Of a stretch of DNA of 64,000 bases, positions 35,665 through 45,333 are shown in pieces (positions within the stretch are counted from its first letter, which is position 1; the number at the start of each line of letters is the position of its first letter). Location: positions 422,228 through 486,227 of the forward strand of contig JADKHM010000001.1 of the NCBI GenBank assembly GCA_016721735.1. Reading direction: 5' to 3'. The notes below the pieces were generated by a model. The model did no database searches. It was not told the DNA's origin and saw nothing but the letters and a program-made list of their open reading frames with translations. The position numbers were made by a program, and so were the translations under genes. Source of the stretch: Flavobacterium sp. GTDB lineage: Bacteria > Bacteroidota > Bacteroidia > Flavobacteriales > Flavobacteriaceae.

Positions 35665-37264
35665 AGTAGTAATAATCTAGGTTTTTAAAATAATTGATAT
35701 TTGCTTTTAAAGTAAGCGCAACAAAAAGTGCAGCTCCTAAAAGCATACCTACTACGCTGTATTCATAAGCAAAAAATCTACTTAAAACGAAACCTAAGAA
35801 TATATTTAACAAACATGCATAAATGATTGCTTTCAATGGTTTTTTAGCTTGGCCTAATGTAAATAAATACAAGGAATTCAACATTCCCCATGCTAATAAA
35901 ACATAACCTATTCCGCCGATGACACAAACTTTGATGCTCAATTGTACTAATGTTTCATTAAACTGACCTTCAAAACCCCAAGATGCATTGATAATATAAT
36001 AGATAAAAACAAATGCTAATATACTTGTAACAAATAGTAAAGCTACTTGCTGCCAGTACATTTTTCGCAGTTGATAGTTAAATAACTCTGGTGTTTTATG
36101 GTCTGTAATTTTTTGTCCAATATCAATAAATCTTGTAAAAGATGCAATACTATATTCTAGAACTCCAGCGAGCAATAAAAAAACTAAAATAGCTAAATCC
36201 ATCCCTAATTCATAATTTTTTTCAAAATAAACCAAGAAAGGTAGATTTCCGTTGATGCCAGAAGACCAAGCCATAATTCTGTCGATAAAGATAAATAAGT
36301 ATACAAATATTCCATAGAAGAAATATTGGTAATTGTGATACAACAAAACAGGTACTTTTATCTTGTTACCACTGATTGATTTCTTTTTCTTGGTTAAGTT
36401 TCTAAAATACGCCATCAAGAAAATTTTGACGATAATAATGGCGACTGCTATTCCAATCCAATGGGTTGCAAATATCAACAAATTAGTTTTTTCTTTTAGA
36501 AAAATAGAGACTGCGGTTCCTGCAAAAATGGCAAAAGTAATGACCCAGCGTTGCTTGATCGTATGAAGCGGCGCCAACATCAAAAGCAGCATTCCCACAA
36601 AAAACGCATAGGCAAAAACAACGAACAAAATTTCATATGGGTAGATATGAAAAAAGAAGTTTAATAAAAAGATAGATGTTAGTACAAAAAATATCGAAAG
36701 CATGCCTATCTTATGAAGGTAATTGATGGTTTTATTGGTCATCAGATAATCTTCGTAATTCCAATAAAAAGAAGCTTGTTTACCAATTACTTGTACAAAT
36801 CCGCCAGTAGAAACTAGTCCAATAACAACACCTAAAACGACGGCGGTTGATTGAATTTCATTGAAACCAACAAATGTCCACAACGAATATCCAAAAACGA
36901 TAATCGCTGCAATTTGAATTAAAACGGGAAGTAAATGGAAAATTCCTAAGGAGTAGTATTGAACAAAAATTTTAGTTTTTACTCTAAAATAATCTTTAAG
37001 CTGAATGACTTTCGGTTGCGTTCTTTCAACTTCAAGTTCCTTTTCGTTCTTTGCACCAATAAAGTAGCGGTCTGTGTTTAATTCATAAAACACCAACTCT
37101 GCCAAATCTTTAATCGAATTGAATCCGAAGTCTTCTTTAGTATCTTTCTCTCGAATCCCTAGAGATTCAATTGTTGCCTCAACAACCTCGCTACTAACAG
37201 GCTTACCGATCTTGTCTTTAGTTTTTTCAATTAAAGACTTAATGTTTGTAAAATGATTTTCCAT
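35651..37264 (-). CDS. pelG: PelG-like polysaccharide transporter/polymerase
   Basis: 537 residues. After a soluble N-terminal segment of about 105 residues, about twelve transmembrane helices follow, with PelG markers FFYGIFVYLFIFIDRIMAWSS and the C-terminal aromatic run NLDYYYYAAY. PelG is the MATE/Wzx-like inner-membrane component that moves the polymer with PelF. Typical PelG is about 455 residues and lacks the long soluble N-terminus, so this form is extended. It follows pelF by 42 bases. Confidence 0.85.
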   Translation of the reverse strand: MENHFTNIKSLIEKTKDKIGKPVSSEVVEATIESLGIREKDTKEDFGFNSIKDLAELVFYELNTDRYFIGAKNEKELEVERTQPKVIQLKDYFRVKTKIFVQYYSLGIFHLLPVLIQIAAIIVFGYSLWTFVGFNEIQSTAVVLGVVIGLVSTGGFVQVIGKQASFYWNYEDYLMTNKTINYLHKIGMLSIFFVLTSIFLLNFFFHIYPYEILFVVFAYAFFVGMLLLMLAPLHTIKQRWVITFAIFAGTAVSIFLKEKTNLLIFATHWIGIAVAIIIVKIFLMAYFRNLTKKKKSISGNKIKVPVLLYHNYQYFFYGIFVYLFIFIDRIMAWSSGINGNLPFLVYFEKNYELGMDLAILVFLLLAGVLEYSIASFTRFIDIGQKITDHKTPELFNYQLRKMYWQQVALLFVTSILAFVFIYYIINASWGFEGQFNETLVQLSIKVCVIGGIGYVLLAWGMLNSLYLFTLGQAKKPLKAIIYACLLNIFLGFVLSRFFAYEYSVVGMLLGAALFVALTLKANINYFKNLDYYYYAAY

Positions 37265-37306
37265 TGTAGATTGGGGTCTATTTTTGGTTAAGTAAAAGTT
37301 TCTTTT

Positions 37307-38848
37307 CTAAGATGCCTCCATAGCTTCTTGTTGCATGTGTGAATGTAAGTAAATTGGTTCTTGTGCTTTTCTGTTCATGATAAATTCATAAGCCATTTCA
37401 TATTCTTTAATGAACTTGTCGATGGTAAAATTATCAATTACTTTTTTGCGTGCATTTTCACCCATTTTTTTTCTTAGAACATCGTCTTGCAGTAGGTTTA
37501 CAACACTTTGTCCAAGAGATTCAAAGTCTTTTGGTTTACAAATAAAACCGCAATTCGTATCTAATGCTTCTGTTACGCCACCGACATCAGTAGCTACAAC
37601 AGGAATTCCACAACTCATAGATTCTAATACGGTATACGGGAAACCTTCAGAAATAGACGTTAATATCGAAATATCTCCTTCACAAAATAATTTATGTGGT
37701 TGGTCATGATAACCAGCCAAAAAGAAATTATCTTCCAACTTCAATTCCTTGATTAGGTCGTTGCATTCTTTTGTATATTGTGGTACCGCATTGTTATCAC
37801 CATAAACTAGATAGCGAACATTTGGTATACTTTTCTTAGCCACAGCACAAGATCGTATCATGGTAAGTACATCTTTCAATTCAAAAATTCTAGCTGCCGC
37901 TACAACCGTTGGAACGTCCTTTAGATGCTCTGGTTTTTCACCAGGAACAAATAAATCAGAGTCAATTCCGTTGTAAATAACGTCAATTTTGTTGGGATGC
38001 GCGCCATATTTCTTTTCCCAAGACATATTAAATTTGTTTACCGACAAAATCATATCTGCTTTGTAGTAAACCAATTTAGTGATGCATTCTGAAAACTTAA
38101 TCAATAAATTCTTCAAGAAAAATGAATATTCTGACGAATTTATGGCAATCAATCTTTCTCTAATAAATACACCGTGTTCCGTTGCAATAATTGGGGTTCC
38201 GTATTTGTATTTCAATACCAACGCTGGAATTACTGGGAATCCGGATAGCGTAAGATGAGAAACATCTGCTTTAGGAACATCAATTGAAATTGGAATTAAG
38301 AATCTATAAATCCAACGCATTCCAACTGTGAAGTCATACAAAGTCGCCTCATAGTGATTATCTTTTGCAATAACTTTCGAAACAGTTTCGCAAAAACACT
38401 TCCAAACCAATTGGCTTTTCATGGTGTTTTTATAGTCATGATTTTGAAAAAATTGCCACATATCAAAAATAACGTCGTCAATTTCTTCAATATCCATTGA
38501 TGAATCATAAATTGCAGCCAACAATCTTTCGAAGATTGGAATGAACTCGGATTCGATGATTGCTTCGTCTTCTTGTTCTTTCTTATTAACTGTTTTATAG
38601 TATTTCTTTCCGTAACTCAAAAGCTCTTTCGGCTCTAATGGAGACCATAAAGGCACTTGAATAACATCTTTTACGTTTTCGCTTAATATATATTTTGATT
38701 TTTCCTCAAAATCGGCGTTGATTGAGTATAAAGTGTAATTAACATTAGTTACTTTGTTACACAGCATGTGAGCCCAAGTTGAAACTCCTCCACCATTAAA
38801 TGGATAGGTTCCTTCTAAAATCAACATTACATCATACTTGTTTTTCAT
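37307..38848 (-). CDS. pelF: PelF-like glycosyltransferase (GT4)
   Basis: 513 residues. The N-terminal MLILEGTYPFNGGGVSTWAHML is the PelF/DUF3492 start. The GT4 site includes NGIDSDLFVPGEKPEHL, VAAARIFELKDVLTMIRSC and the E-x7-E motif SEGFPYTVLESMSCGIPVVATDVGG. It is the cytosolic synthase of the Pel galactosaminoglycan and would use a UDP-hexosamine donor. It is the first gene of the operon. Confidence 0.9.
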   Translation of the reverse strand: MKNKYDVMLILEGTYPFNGGGVSTWAHMLCNKVTNVNYTLYSINADFEEKSKYILSENVKDVIQVPLWSPLEPKELLSYGKKYYKTVNKKEQEDEAIIESEFIPIFERLLAAIYDSSMDIEEIDDVIFDMWQFFQNHDYKNTMKSQLVWKCFCETVSKVIAKDNHYEATLYDFTVGMRWIYRFLIPISIDVPKADVSHLTLSGFPVIPALVLKYKYGTPIIATEHGVFIRERLIAINSSEYSFFLKNLLIKFSECITKLVYYKADMILSVNKFNMSWEKKYGAHPNKIDVIYNGIDSDLFVPGEKPEHLKDVPTVVAAARIFELKDVLTMIRSCAVAKKSIPNVRYLVYGDNNAVPQYTKECNDLIKELKLEDNFFLAGYHDQPHKLFCEGDISILTSISEGFPYTVLESMSCGIPVVATDVGGVTEALDTNCGFICKPKDFESLGQSVVNLLQDDVLRKKMGENARKKVIDNFTIDKFIKEYEMAYEFIMNRKAQEPIYLHSHMQQEAMEAS

Positions 38849-38922
38849 ATTCTTTAGGTTTAAGCATTTAGAAACATTGGGGTAACATTAAATTAGGGGA
38901 AATTTAACATCTATTTCTATGG

Positions 38923-38930
38923 CAAATATA
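38923..38930 (-). promoter_or_regulatory. Candidate -7 element of the Pel-like operon
   Basis: On the minus strand TATATTTG matches the TAnnTTTG consensus, 75-82 bases upstream of the pelF start within the 262-base gap after the helicase gene. No clear -33 TTG is seen. Confidence 0.4.
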
Positions 38931-39040
38931 TTTTGAGTTTGCCTAATAAAAAAAAAATACGACTGAAATCTGTTGTAAACACTCATAAAGTCGATAAAGT
39001 GCAACTTTTTTAAGAAGAAGTCAATGGAAGAAATTTTTGT

Positions 39041-39080
39041 TAAAAAAAATACGATTAATACATCGGTAAAATGATGTATT
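39041..39080 (-). terminator. Probable terminator of the helicase gene
   Basis: AATACATC (39057-39064) and GATGTATT (39073-39080) form a perfect 8-bp stem with an 8-base loop. On the minus strand the hairpin is followed within 5 bases by a run of eight T. Confidence 0.5.
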
Positions 39081-39110
39081 TCATCGAATTAGTTTTTAGT
39101 CAAAGTGGAA

Positions 39111-40638
39111 TTAATAGAGCTTCTCTCGAATTTTTTTTCCGATGAGTAAAATTAGCTTCAATTTGTAGTCTTCAATAAGCCATTCGCGATAATTCTTACT
39201 GCAATGACTTAAACAACTTGCATAGCGTTTCATTCTATCTTGAATGTCTTCGCTGAGTTCTTTTGCAAGACTTTTAGCTTCGAGCAAACCGTCGGAATTA
39301 TCAACACACATAGAAGCATGCTGTTCGAGCGATTTCTCAACCACAATCTTTGAACGCAAATTTTGTGCGATGGCTAATTTATGTTCCTCGTCGACATCAA
39401 AAGTGACGACTTCAGTTTTTGAAAACTTCGCCCGCAGTTCAGGTGGCATTTGATACTTGAAATGCATTTCGATTTCAACATCATCACGCAGATTCTCTAG
39501 ATAATACTCAGGTGATTTGAAAATATGTTGCCAATCAACAGGCTCACTCCAAAGCCCAAATCTTGCCGCATTATTACCTAAATCAATTACAGTAAAGTTG
39601 TCTTTATTGACCAAGTTTTCGAGACCCACGTCCAATCATTTGAAAATACAGCGTCAATGATTTTGTGGCTCTATTTAAAATAATACTCTCCACGGTCGGC
39701 TCATCGAAACCAGTAGTAAGGATTCCAACTGAAGTCAAAATGGCATCTGGTGTTTTCTTGAACCAAGCTAGTATTTCGCGGCGATCTTCCGGATTGCTGG
39801 TGTTATCGAGATGTCTGACGGGATAACCTGCTTCCCTAAAGGTTTCATAGACATATAAGGAAGTATTAATTCCATTGTTAAAAATCAATGTCTTTTTTCC
39901 TAATGATTTTTCAACGTAGGCATGAATCAGTTTTTCCTGCATTGCCAAATTAGAATATAAATCGTCGGACGATTTTACCGTATAATCACCATTAATTCCA
40001 ACTTTTAAGGAAGTTAATCCAACGTCATAACTATACGTTATTGCTTTAGCAAGAAATCCTTTTTCAATCAATGATGAAATGGTATCGCCGACAATTAGCT
40101 CATCGTAATTCTCATTCATTGGCAACTTAATATTGGAACTCAAAGGCGTTGCCGTTACTCCTAATATAAAGGAGTTTTTAAAGAAGCTCAGTAGTTTTCG
40201 AAAGGAATTATAATGCGCCTCATCGATGATGACCAGACCAATATTATCAAGATGCAACTTTTTGTCATTGATCCGATTTTTCAAAGTTTCTACCATGGCA
40301 ACAAAGCAGGAATAGTCGTTTTGGTCCGATAACTCTTTGACTTTACTGTTAATGATCTTATTCTTGACATCAAAACCCTTGAGCATTTTTGACGTTTGCT
40401 TACACAACTCGATACGATGCGTCAAAACCAGCACTTTTTTGTCATGTTTAGATAGATATCTTCTAACGATTTCAGAAAATATGACGGTCTTCCCTCCTCC
40501 CGTTGGCAATTGATACAACAAATGGTGGTTGTTTGGCGCATTGTCTAAACGCTCAAATATGGTCGCAATATCTCCTTGCTGATAACTATACAGCTCTTTT
40601 CTATCTTCAATATCTGATTCTACTTCTCTGTGAGGCAT
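39111..40638 (-). CDS. DEAD/DEAH superfamily II helicase (one frameshift)
   Basis: The N-terminal frame carries QLPTGGGKT (Walker A), IIDEAHYNS (DEAH-type Walker B), GVTATPLS (motif III), a C-terminal helicase domain (TSVGILTTGFDEPTVESIIL) and motif VI QMIGRGSR, then stops as KLGQ. The following frame continues LVNKDNFTVIDLGNNAARFGLW, the normal continuation of this Bacteroidota helicase family, to 39111. One extra base near 39615 splits a protein of about 509 residues. It is an ATP-dependent nucleic-acid remodelling enzyme of unknown specificity. Confidence 0.85.
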
Positions 40639-40658
40639 TGCGCATTTTTTGAATTTTG

Positions 40659-40666
40659 CAAAAGTA
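40659..40666 (-). promoter_or_regulatory. -7 promoter element of the helicase gene
   Basis: TACTTTTG on the minus strand fits TAnnTTTG, 21-28 bases upstream of the helicase start. The same octamer lies at a similar place before the DUF6155 gene (41244-41251). Confidence 0.45.
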
Positions 40667-40710
40667 CAGCTAAAAAAGACTTATTCGATTAATTAATTAA
40701 AAAACATAAA

Positions 40711-41226
40711 TTAATATTCAAAGCGCTCGACAATTGCAGTAAACTCGTACTTGTTTACCCAGTCTTGCTTGACCGCTTCTTCCTGGATTGCTATAATTCT
40801 ACTACTAAATTCTGAATAGATTTCCTTCTCTAAGACAAATCGAATTGCTTGCTCATAGGAAGTTAATATCCCTTTAAAAAAAGCGTCTTGCTTGATTGGC
40901 TTTTCTGCGGTTAGGGTTTGAGCAACTTCTATTGCATATAGCATCAAATCGGCGATTAGAAAAGAATCAACGCCTAATGAAATAAAGTGCTTAATATACT
41001 TTTGCGCGGTCGATCTCCGAAGTTTAGGTCTTTTGCCTTTAAGAGGAAAAAACTCATTGGATATTTTCAACTTTGCTTCTCGTATCAAACGTTCTTCGTT
41101 CGGATTGAAAACAAAATTGAAATAGGTTTTCACCGGCAGGAACTTATCATAAATCGCAACGATTTGCTCTTCCAGTTGTTCTTTTGAAAGTTGATTTAGG
41201 TACTTTTTTAATTCTCGTTTGCTCAT
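40711..41226 (-). CDS. DUF6155 family protein
   Basis: 171 residues, mostly helical, beginning MSKRELKKYLNQLSKEQLEEQIVAIYDKF and with NPNEERLIREAKLKISNEFFP in the middle. This is the conserved DUF6155 pattern common in Bacteroidota. No catalytic motif is visible and the function is unknown. It stands alone with its own TACTTTTG promoter element. Confidence 0.75.
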   Translation of the reverse strand: MSKRELKKYLNQLSKEQLEEQIVAIYDKFLPVKTYFNFVFNPNEERLIREAKLKISNEFFPLKGKRPKLRRSTAQKYIKHFISLGVDSFLIADLMLYAIEVAQTLTAEKPIKQDAFFKGILTSYEQAIRFVLEKEIYSEFSSRIIAIQEEAVKQDWVNKYEFTAIVERFEY

Positions 41227-41243
41227 CTGTTTTTCAATTCGAA

Positions 41244-41251
41244 CAAAAGTA
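41244..41251 (-). promoter_or_regulatory. -7 promoter element of the DUF6155 gene
   Basis: TACTTTTG on the minus strand, 18-25 bases before the ATG. CAA (TTG on the minus strand) at 41266-41268 could be the -33 element, though the spacing is short. Confidence 0.4.
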
Positions 41252-41286
41252 CTTTAGTTTTGTGACAATTGTGAATCCTAATTTGC

Positions 41287-41294
41287 TAATTTTG
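41287..41294 (+). promoter_or_regulatory. -7 promoter element of the DUF3817 gene
   Basis: TAATTTTG matches TAnnTTTG, 31 bases before the ATG. A TTG at 41269-41271 gives a 15-base spacing. Confidence 0.4.
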
Positions 41295-41324
41295 CCCAAA
41301 TAACAAGCACAACAAAAAATAACA

Positions 41325-41603
41325 ATGATTAAAATATTCAAAATCACGGCTTTCTTAGAAGGTATTTCTCTATTGCTTTTGCTATTTTTTGCAATGCCAA
41401 TGAAGTACGCATTCGACCTACCGATTTTTGTCCGAACTATCGGCATGGCGCACGGATTGCTTTTTATTGGCTACATAACAATAGCCATTATGTTGAAAAT
41501 GGAAGAAAAATGGGATGTCAAAAAATTTACAACCATCTGTTTGGCTTCGGTTATTCCGTTTGGTACCTTTTATATAGAAAAAAAATATTTACGAAGTGCA
41601 TAA
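41325..41603 (+). CDS. DUF3817 small membrane protein
   Basis: 92 residues with three hydrophobic helices. The start FKITAFLEGISLLLLLFFAMPMKY and GMAHGLLFIGYI are the conserved DUF3817 features. It is an inner-membrane protein of unknown function. Its stop overlaps the GTG start of the channel gene, so the two are coupled. Confidence 0.82.
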   Translation: MIKIFKITAFLEGISLLLLLFFAMPMKYAFDLPIFVRTIGMAHGLLFIGYITIAIMLKMEEKWDVKKFTTICLASVIPFGTFYIEKKYLRSA

Positions 41604-42852
41604 ATTGCTTGAATTAGTCTTCTGTTGGTGCTATCCTTTGTTGCGAAAATGGGGATTGGAAGATACTTTTGCGTCTTACACAAGTCTATTTATTAATATC
41701 TTTATTTTATCGGCACTTGCCTATTTTATATTTTTCGTTTTCAGGTTTTTCTTGGTGACAATGATGGCTATCGTTGCTAGCAAGACAAAAACTAAATTTG
41801 ATGACCTGCTGATTTCAAACAAAACAGCAAAATACATCTCACATTTAATTCCGTTACTCTTTATTTACAAATCAGTTCCTATTATCTTGAATGACTTTGT
41901 ATACTGGGAAGCAGTTTTCGGAAATTTGGTAGGTGTGTATATTATTTTGCTTAGTCTTTGGATTGTTCGAACCATTTTCAACGCACTCAGAGATTATCTT
42001 AAACTTAAACCAGAGTATAGCGACAAACCTATTGATAGTTACATACAGGTAATCATGATTATTCTGTGGATTATCGGATTGACTGTCATTGTTTCAGAGT
42101 TATTTAATATTAAGGCAAATACCCTATTTACAACACTTGGAGCAGTTTCTGCAATTATCATTTTAATTTTCAGAGATATTATTTTGGGATTTGTTGCAAG
42201 TGTACAAGTCTCACTAAACGACATGGTTCGTATTGGCGATTGGATTACATTTGACAAATTTGGCGCAGACGGAGATGTGATCGAAATTAACCTCGCAACT
42301 GTGAAAGTGCGCAATTTCAATAATACCACCACCACTATTCCAACCTATAGTCTAATTTCAGATTCCTTCCGCAACTGGCGTGGGATGCTGAATTCGGACG
42401 GAAGACGTATCAAAAGACACTTATTGATCAAAGCGCGTAGCATCCATTTTTTGAGCGAAGAAGAGTTGACTGAAATGAAGAAAATTCAATTAATCAGCCA
42501 ATACATTGAAGATCGACAAACAGAAATTGATCAATTCAACGCTTTTCATCAAATTGATAGATCATTGCCCATTAATGGTAGAAACCTAACGAACTTTGGT
42601 TTATTTCGAAAGTACATCACTTGTTACCTCGAAAATTATCCTAGTTTAAATAAAGATATGATATTGCTTTGCAGACAATTACAACCAACTGCTCAAGGCA
42701 TTCCTTTAGAAATTTACACTTTTACAAAAGACAAGAAATTCGAGAATTACGAGTATATTATGTCAGATATTTTCGACCATATTATCGCATCGATTGGCTA
42801 TTTTGATCTTGAAATTTTCGAATTATCAACAGGCAAAGAAGCCCAGTCGTAA
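41596..42852 (+). CDS. Mechanosensitive ion channel, MscS family
   Basis: 418 residues. Several transmembrane helices precede the MscS pore and beta domain: GAVSAIIILIFRDIILGFVASVQVSLNDMVRIGDWITFDKFGADGDVIEINLATVKVRNFNNTTTTIPTYSLISD (about 180-260). The longer N-terminus resembles the YbdG-like subgroup. It would release solutes on hypo-osmotic shock. I chose the GTG at 41596 because it is the first in-frame start and overlaps the preceding gene by 8 bases; a TTG follows at 41605. Confidence 0.87.
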   Translation: MHKLLELVFCWCYPLLRKWGLEDTFASYTSLFINIFILSALAYFIFFVFRFFLVTMMAIVASKTKTKFDDLLISNKTAKYISHLIPLLFIYKSVPIILNDFVYWEAVFGNLVGVYIILLSLWIVRTIFNALRDYLKLKPEYSDKPIDSYIQVIMIILWIIGLTVIVSELFNIKANTLFTTLGAVSAIIILIFRDIILGFVASVQVSLNDMVRIGDWITFDKFGADGDVIEINLATVKVRNFNNTTTTIPTYSLISDSFRNWRGMLNSDGRRIKRHLLIKARSIHFLSEEELTEMKKIQLISQYIEDRQTEIDQFNAFHQIDRSLPINGRNLTNFGLFRKYITCYLENYPSLNKDMILLCRQLQPTAQGIPLEIYTFTKDKKFENYEYIMSDIFDHIIASIGYFDLEIFELSTGKEAQS

Positions 42853-42857
42853 GATTG

Positions 42858-43244
42858 TCACTTTAGCCTATCTTGAATAAATTCTATGGTAGTTTTCCCG
42901 TGGGCTTGTGGTTTTCCATCCGCTCCTAAACTAACCATCGTAATCGAATCAATTGTTATTATTGTTTCTCTGGTCATGATGTTTCTGACTTCGCACTTTA
43001 AGGTTAGGGAAGAATTTCCAAATCGTACCACATCGATACCAATTTCGACAATATCACCCTGCTTAGCGGAACTTCTAAAATTAATTTCCGACATATGCTT
43101 GGTCACAATTCTCGAATTCTCAAGTTGGATAATAGAATATAATGCCAATTCCTCATCAATCCACGCTAGTAATTTTCCGCCGAATAATGTTCCGTTAGGG
43201 TTTAAATCCTCAGGTTTTACCCATTTTCTTGTATGAAAGCGCAT
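42858..43244 (-). CDS. Acyl-CoA thioesterase (YciA/BFIT-like hotdog)
   Basis: 128 residues. The N-terminal PEDLNPNGTLFGGKLLAWIDEELALYS holds the catalytic Asn/Asp region of the hotdog acyl-CoA hydrolase family, and EINFRSSAKQGDIVEIGIDVVRFGNSS follows. It hydrolyses acyl-CoA in the cytoplasm. It is convergent with the channel gene, 5 bases away. Confidence 0.87.
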   Translation of the reverse strand: MRFHTRKWVKPEDLNPNGTLFGGKLLAWIDEELALYSIIQLENSRIVTKHMSEINFRSSAKQGDIVEIGIDVVRFGNSSLTLKCEVRNIMTRETIITIDSITMVSLGADGKPQAHGKTTIEFIQDRLK

Positions 43245-43407
43245 CGTGTATTTTTTTAGTAATTTTCAAAATTAACTATTTCTTTCTGATTAGACTATAG
43301 AATCTGACGTTCAAAGAAATTAGCCTTCAAAAACATTATAGTGTGATATCGTTTTAATTTATAAACAAAATGTTAATAAATATAAGTAGCTTTTATTTGA
43401 TGATAAC

Positions 43408-43437
43408 TTGAATTTTAAAAGTAAACTCCTATATTTG
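43408..43437 (+). promoter_or_regulatory. Promoter of the OmpA-family gene
   Basis: TTG (43408-43410), 19 bases, then TATATTTG (43430-43437) is an excellent match to the Bacteroidota/Flavobacterium -33/-7 promoter. The ATG is 55 bases downstream. Confidence 0.78.
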
Positions 43438-43491
43438 CATCTTAAATGTTAAAATCTGACTATACCGATAGTCGTAACAACCTTATATATT

Positions 43492-44850
43492 ATGAAACAT
43501 CGTTTACTAGTTGTATTAGTTGCCTTACTGACAGTTTCCTTTTCTTACGCACAAGATGCTCCTAAGGAAGATTTAAAGGAAGCCAAAGATACTGGAGAAA
43601 GAAAAGATTACAACAAATGGACAATTGAAGTAACTGCCGGACAAAGTAAAGGAACAAGACCTTTTACTGAAGGTTACTACTCTAGTAATCCTGATTCATT
43701 TTTCGGAACAGTAAGAGTAAATACTTTCAGTGTAGGTGTTCGTTACATGTTTAGTTCTAGATTCGGATTAAAAGTAGATTTAAGTTCAGATGAATTTTCA
43801 AATAATAAGAATACCAAAAGTCTTGACTTTCAATTGCAACAATACAGAGTTGGTTTTCAAGGAGTGGTAAACGCTTCAAGATTATTTAATATACAACGTG
43901 AATTGGGAAGATTAAGTCTTTTGATTCATGCAGGTATTCAAGTATCTCGTTCTACACCTAAATTAGCTGCTGATAAATATGATCCGAACTATTATTACAA
44001 TAAATCTGAATACAATGGCGGTGTAATGTTTGGAATTTCTCCAGAAGTTCGGATTTCTAAGAAATTTTCTGTCATAGGTGATTTTAGTTCGCTAAGTAAT
44101 TTCAGACAGCATTTCACATGGGACGGTAGACTTAATGACGTAAAGAACAACTTATCAGGACAAATGATTATGGCTTCTCTTGGATTGACCTACTCCTTTG
44201 GTAATGACAATATTCACGGTGATTGGGCTATTATCGACGAAAGCAAGCTAAAAGAAATCGAAGCGCTTGACAAGAGAATTGGTGACCTAGAAAGCATGAT
44301 GAATGATACTGATAAAGATGGTGTGCCTGATTACCTAGACGTTGAAAACAACTCTATCGCAGGAGTTGCAGTGGATACCAAAGGTAGAATGGTTGATATT
44401 AACAAAAACGGAATTCCTGATGAGTTAGAAAGCTATATGTCTAATAACTTTATTGATAAATCTAGCGTTGGTTCAGTCATTGAAGGCGCGAACTCCGATA
44501 TGATTAAGAAAATGATTCACGATGGATATGTGGCTACTTATTTTGAAACTGGTAAAACTAGACCTACTCAAGAATCAACAGAAGGTATTGGCTTTATCTT
44601 GACTTTCTTACGTAACAACCCAGGATCTTCATTGGATATAGTTGGTCATGCTGACGAAATTGGAAGCAGCGCATACAATAATAAGTTATCAAATGATCGC
44701 GCTAAGAATGTTAGACAAGTACTTATGGATGCTGGTATAGACGGATCACGTTTAAGTATAGTTTCTGAAGGCGAAGATAATTCAGTGCTTAAAGATTCAG
44801 CTGATGCTAGAAGATTGGTTAGAAGAGTAACCTTCAAAATCAAAAACTAA
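43492..44850 (+). CDS. OmpA family outer-membrane protein
   Basis: 452 residues. A signal peptide (VSFSYAQ) is followed by an N-terminal beta-barrel (to about 235, ending ASLGLTYSFG), a short coiled region, thrombospondin type 3-like calcium repeats (DTDKDGVPDYLD; DINKNGIPDELE) and a C-terminal OmpA peptidoglycan-binding domain (VGHADEIGSSAYNNKLSNDRAKNVRQVL). It anchors the outer membrane to the cell wall. It has a strong consensus promoter and a strong terminator, consistent with an abundant structural protein. Confidence 0.9.
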   Translation: MKHRLLVVLVALLTVSFSYAQDAPKEDLKEAKDTGERKDYNKWTIEVTAGQSKGTRPFTEGYYSSNPDSFFGTVRVNTFSVGVRYMFSSRFGLKVDLSSDEFSNNKNTKSLDFQLQQYRVGFQGVVNASRLFNIQRELGRLSLLIHAGIQVSRSTPKLAADKYDPNYYYNKSEYNGGVMFGISPEVRISKKFSVIGDFSSLSNFRQHFTWDGRLNDVKNNLSGQMIMASLGLTYSFGNDNIHGDWAIIDESKLKEIEALDKRIGDLESMMNDTDKDGVPDYLDVENNSIAGVAVDTKGRMVDINKNGIPDELESYMSNNFIDKSSVGSVIEGANSDMIKKMIHDGYVATYFETGKTRPTQESTEGIGFILTFLRNNPGSSLDIVGHADEIGSSAYNNKLSNDRAKNVRQVLMDAGIDGSRLSIVSEGEDNSVLKDSADARRLVRRVTFKIKN

Positions 44851-44873
44851 TTAACAGATACATCTTAATAACT

Positions 44874-44910
44874 AAAAAAAACCTCCGTAACACAACGGAG
44901 GTTTTTTTTT
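44874..44910 (+). terminator. Intrinsic terminator of the OmpA-family gene
   Basis: CCTCCGT and ACGGAGG pair around AACACA, flanked by eight A upstream and nine T downstream, 24 bases after the stop codon. Confidence 0.88.
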
Positions 44911-44928
44911 ACCTTTAAAATAAAAAAT

Positions 44929-45333
44929 ATGGAAACAAGAGATTTTAATATGTCCCAGTGGAGAGGAGAAACAATTGGTTCTGTAAATGAACAATCGTCG
45001 GCAGAGGAGAAATTTCAAAATCAAACCTTACGCCCTATTTTAAGACTTCAAAATGATTTGTTTGTTGCAGTTTTTAGCAATCACATCAGTAAACATAAAA
45101 ATGACTTCTATTCTCTTACAGTCGACAAGAAATTACAATTTATTGAAAATGCAATTCAGAAAGACATTAAGTTTCGTAATGCTTTAAAAGGAATGGTTAT
45201 TGGACTTTTTACACTTGATGAGTATGCACTATATATTCAAAATTCATCTTCCTTAAATAAGCGAATGATGAATATGTTGATGGAACGTCTAAAAAGTCAA
45301 GTGCAACTTTTTGACGTGGTTTTGAACAATTAA
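44929..45333 (+). CDS. Conserved hypothetical Bacteroidota protein
   Basis: 134 residues, soluble and helical, with the conserved-looking stretch NQTLRPILRLQNDLFVAVFSNHISKHKNDFYSL and IQKDIKFRNALKGMVIGLFTLDEY. Related flavobacterial proteins are sometimes labelled glyoxalase, but I see no glyoxalase metal ligands. The C-terminus (NKRMMNMLMERLKSQVQLF) looks like an interaction helix. Function unknown. Confidence 0.65.
   Translation: METRDFNMSQWRGETIGSVNEQSSAEEKFQNQTLRPILRLQNDLFVAVFSNHISKHKNDFYSLTVDKKLQFIENAIQKDIKFRNALKGMVIGLFTLDEYALYIQNSSSLNKRMMNMLMERLKSQVQLFDVVLNN

Noticed and set aside
44929..45333. Glyoxalase
   Set aside because: Similar proteins may carry that label, but no metal ligands or beta-alpha-beta-beta-beta repeats are apparent.
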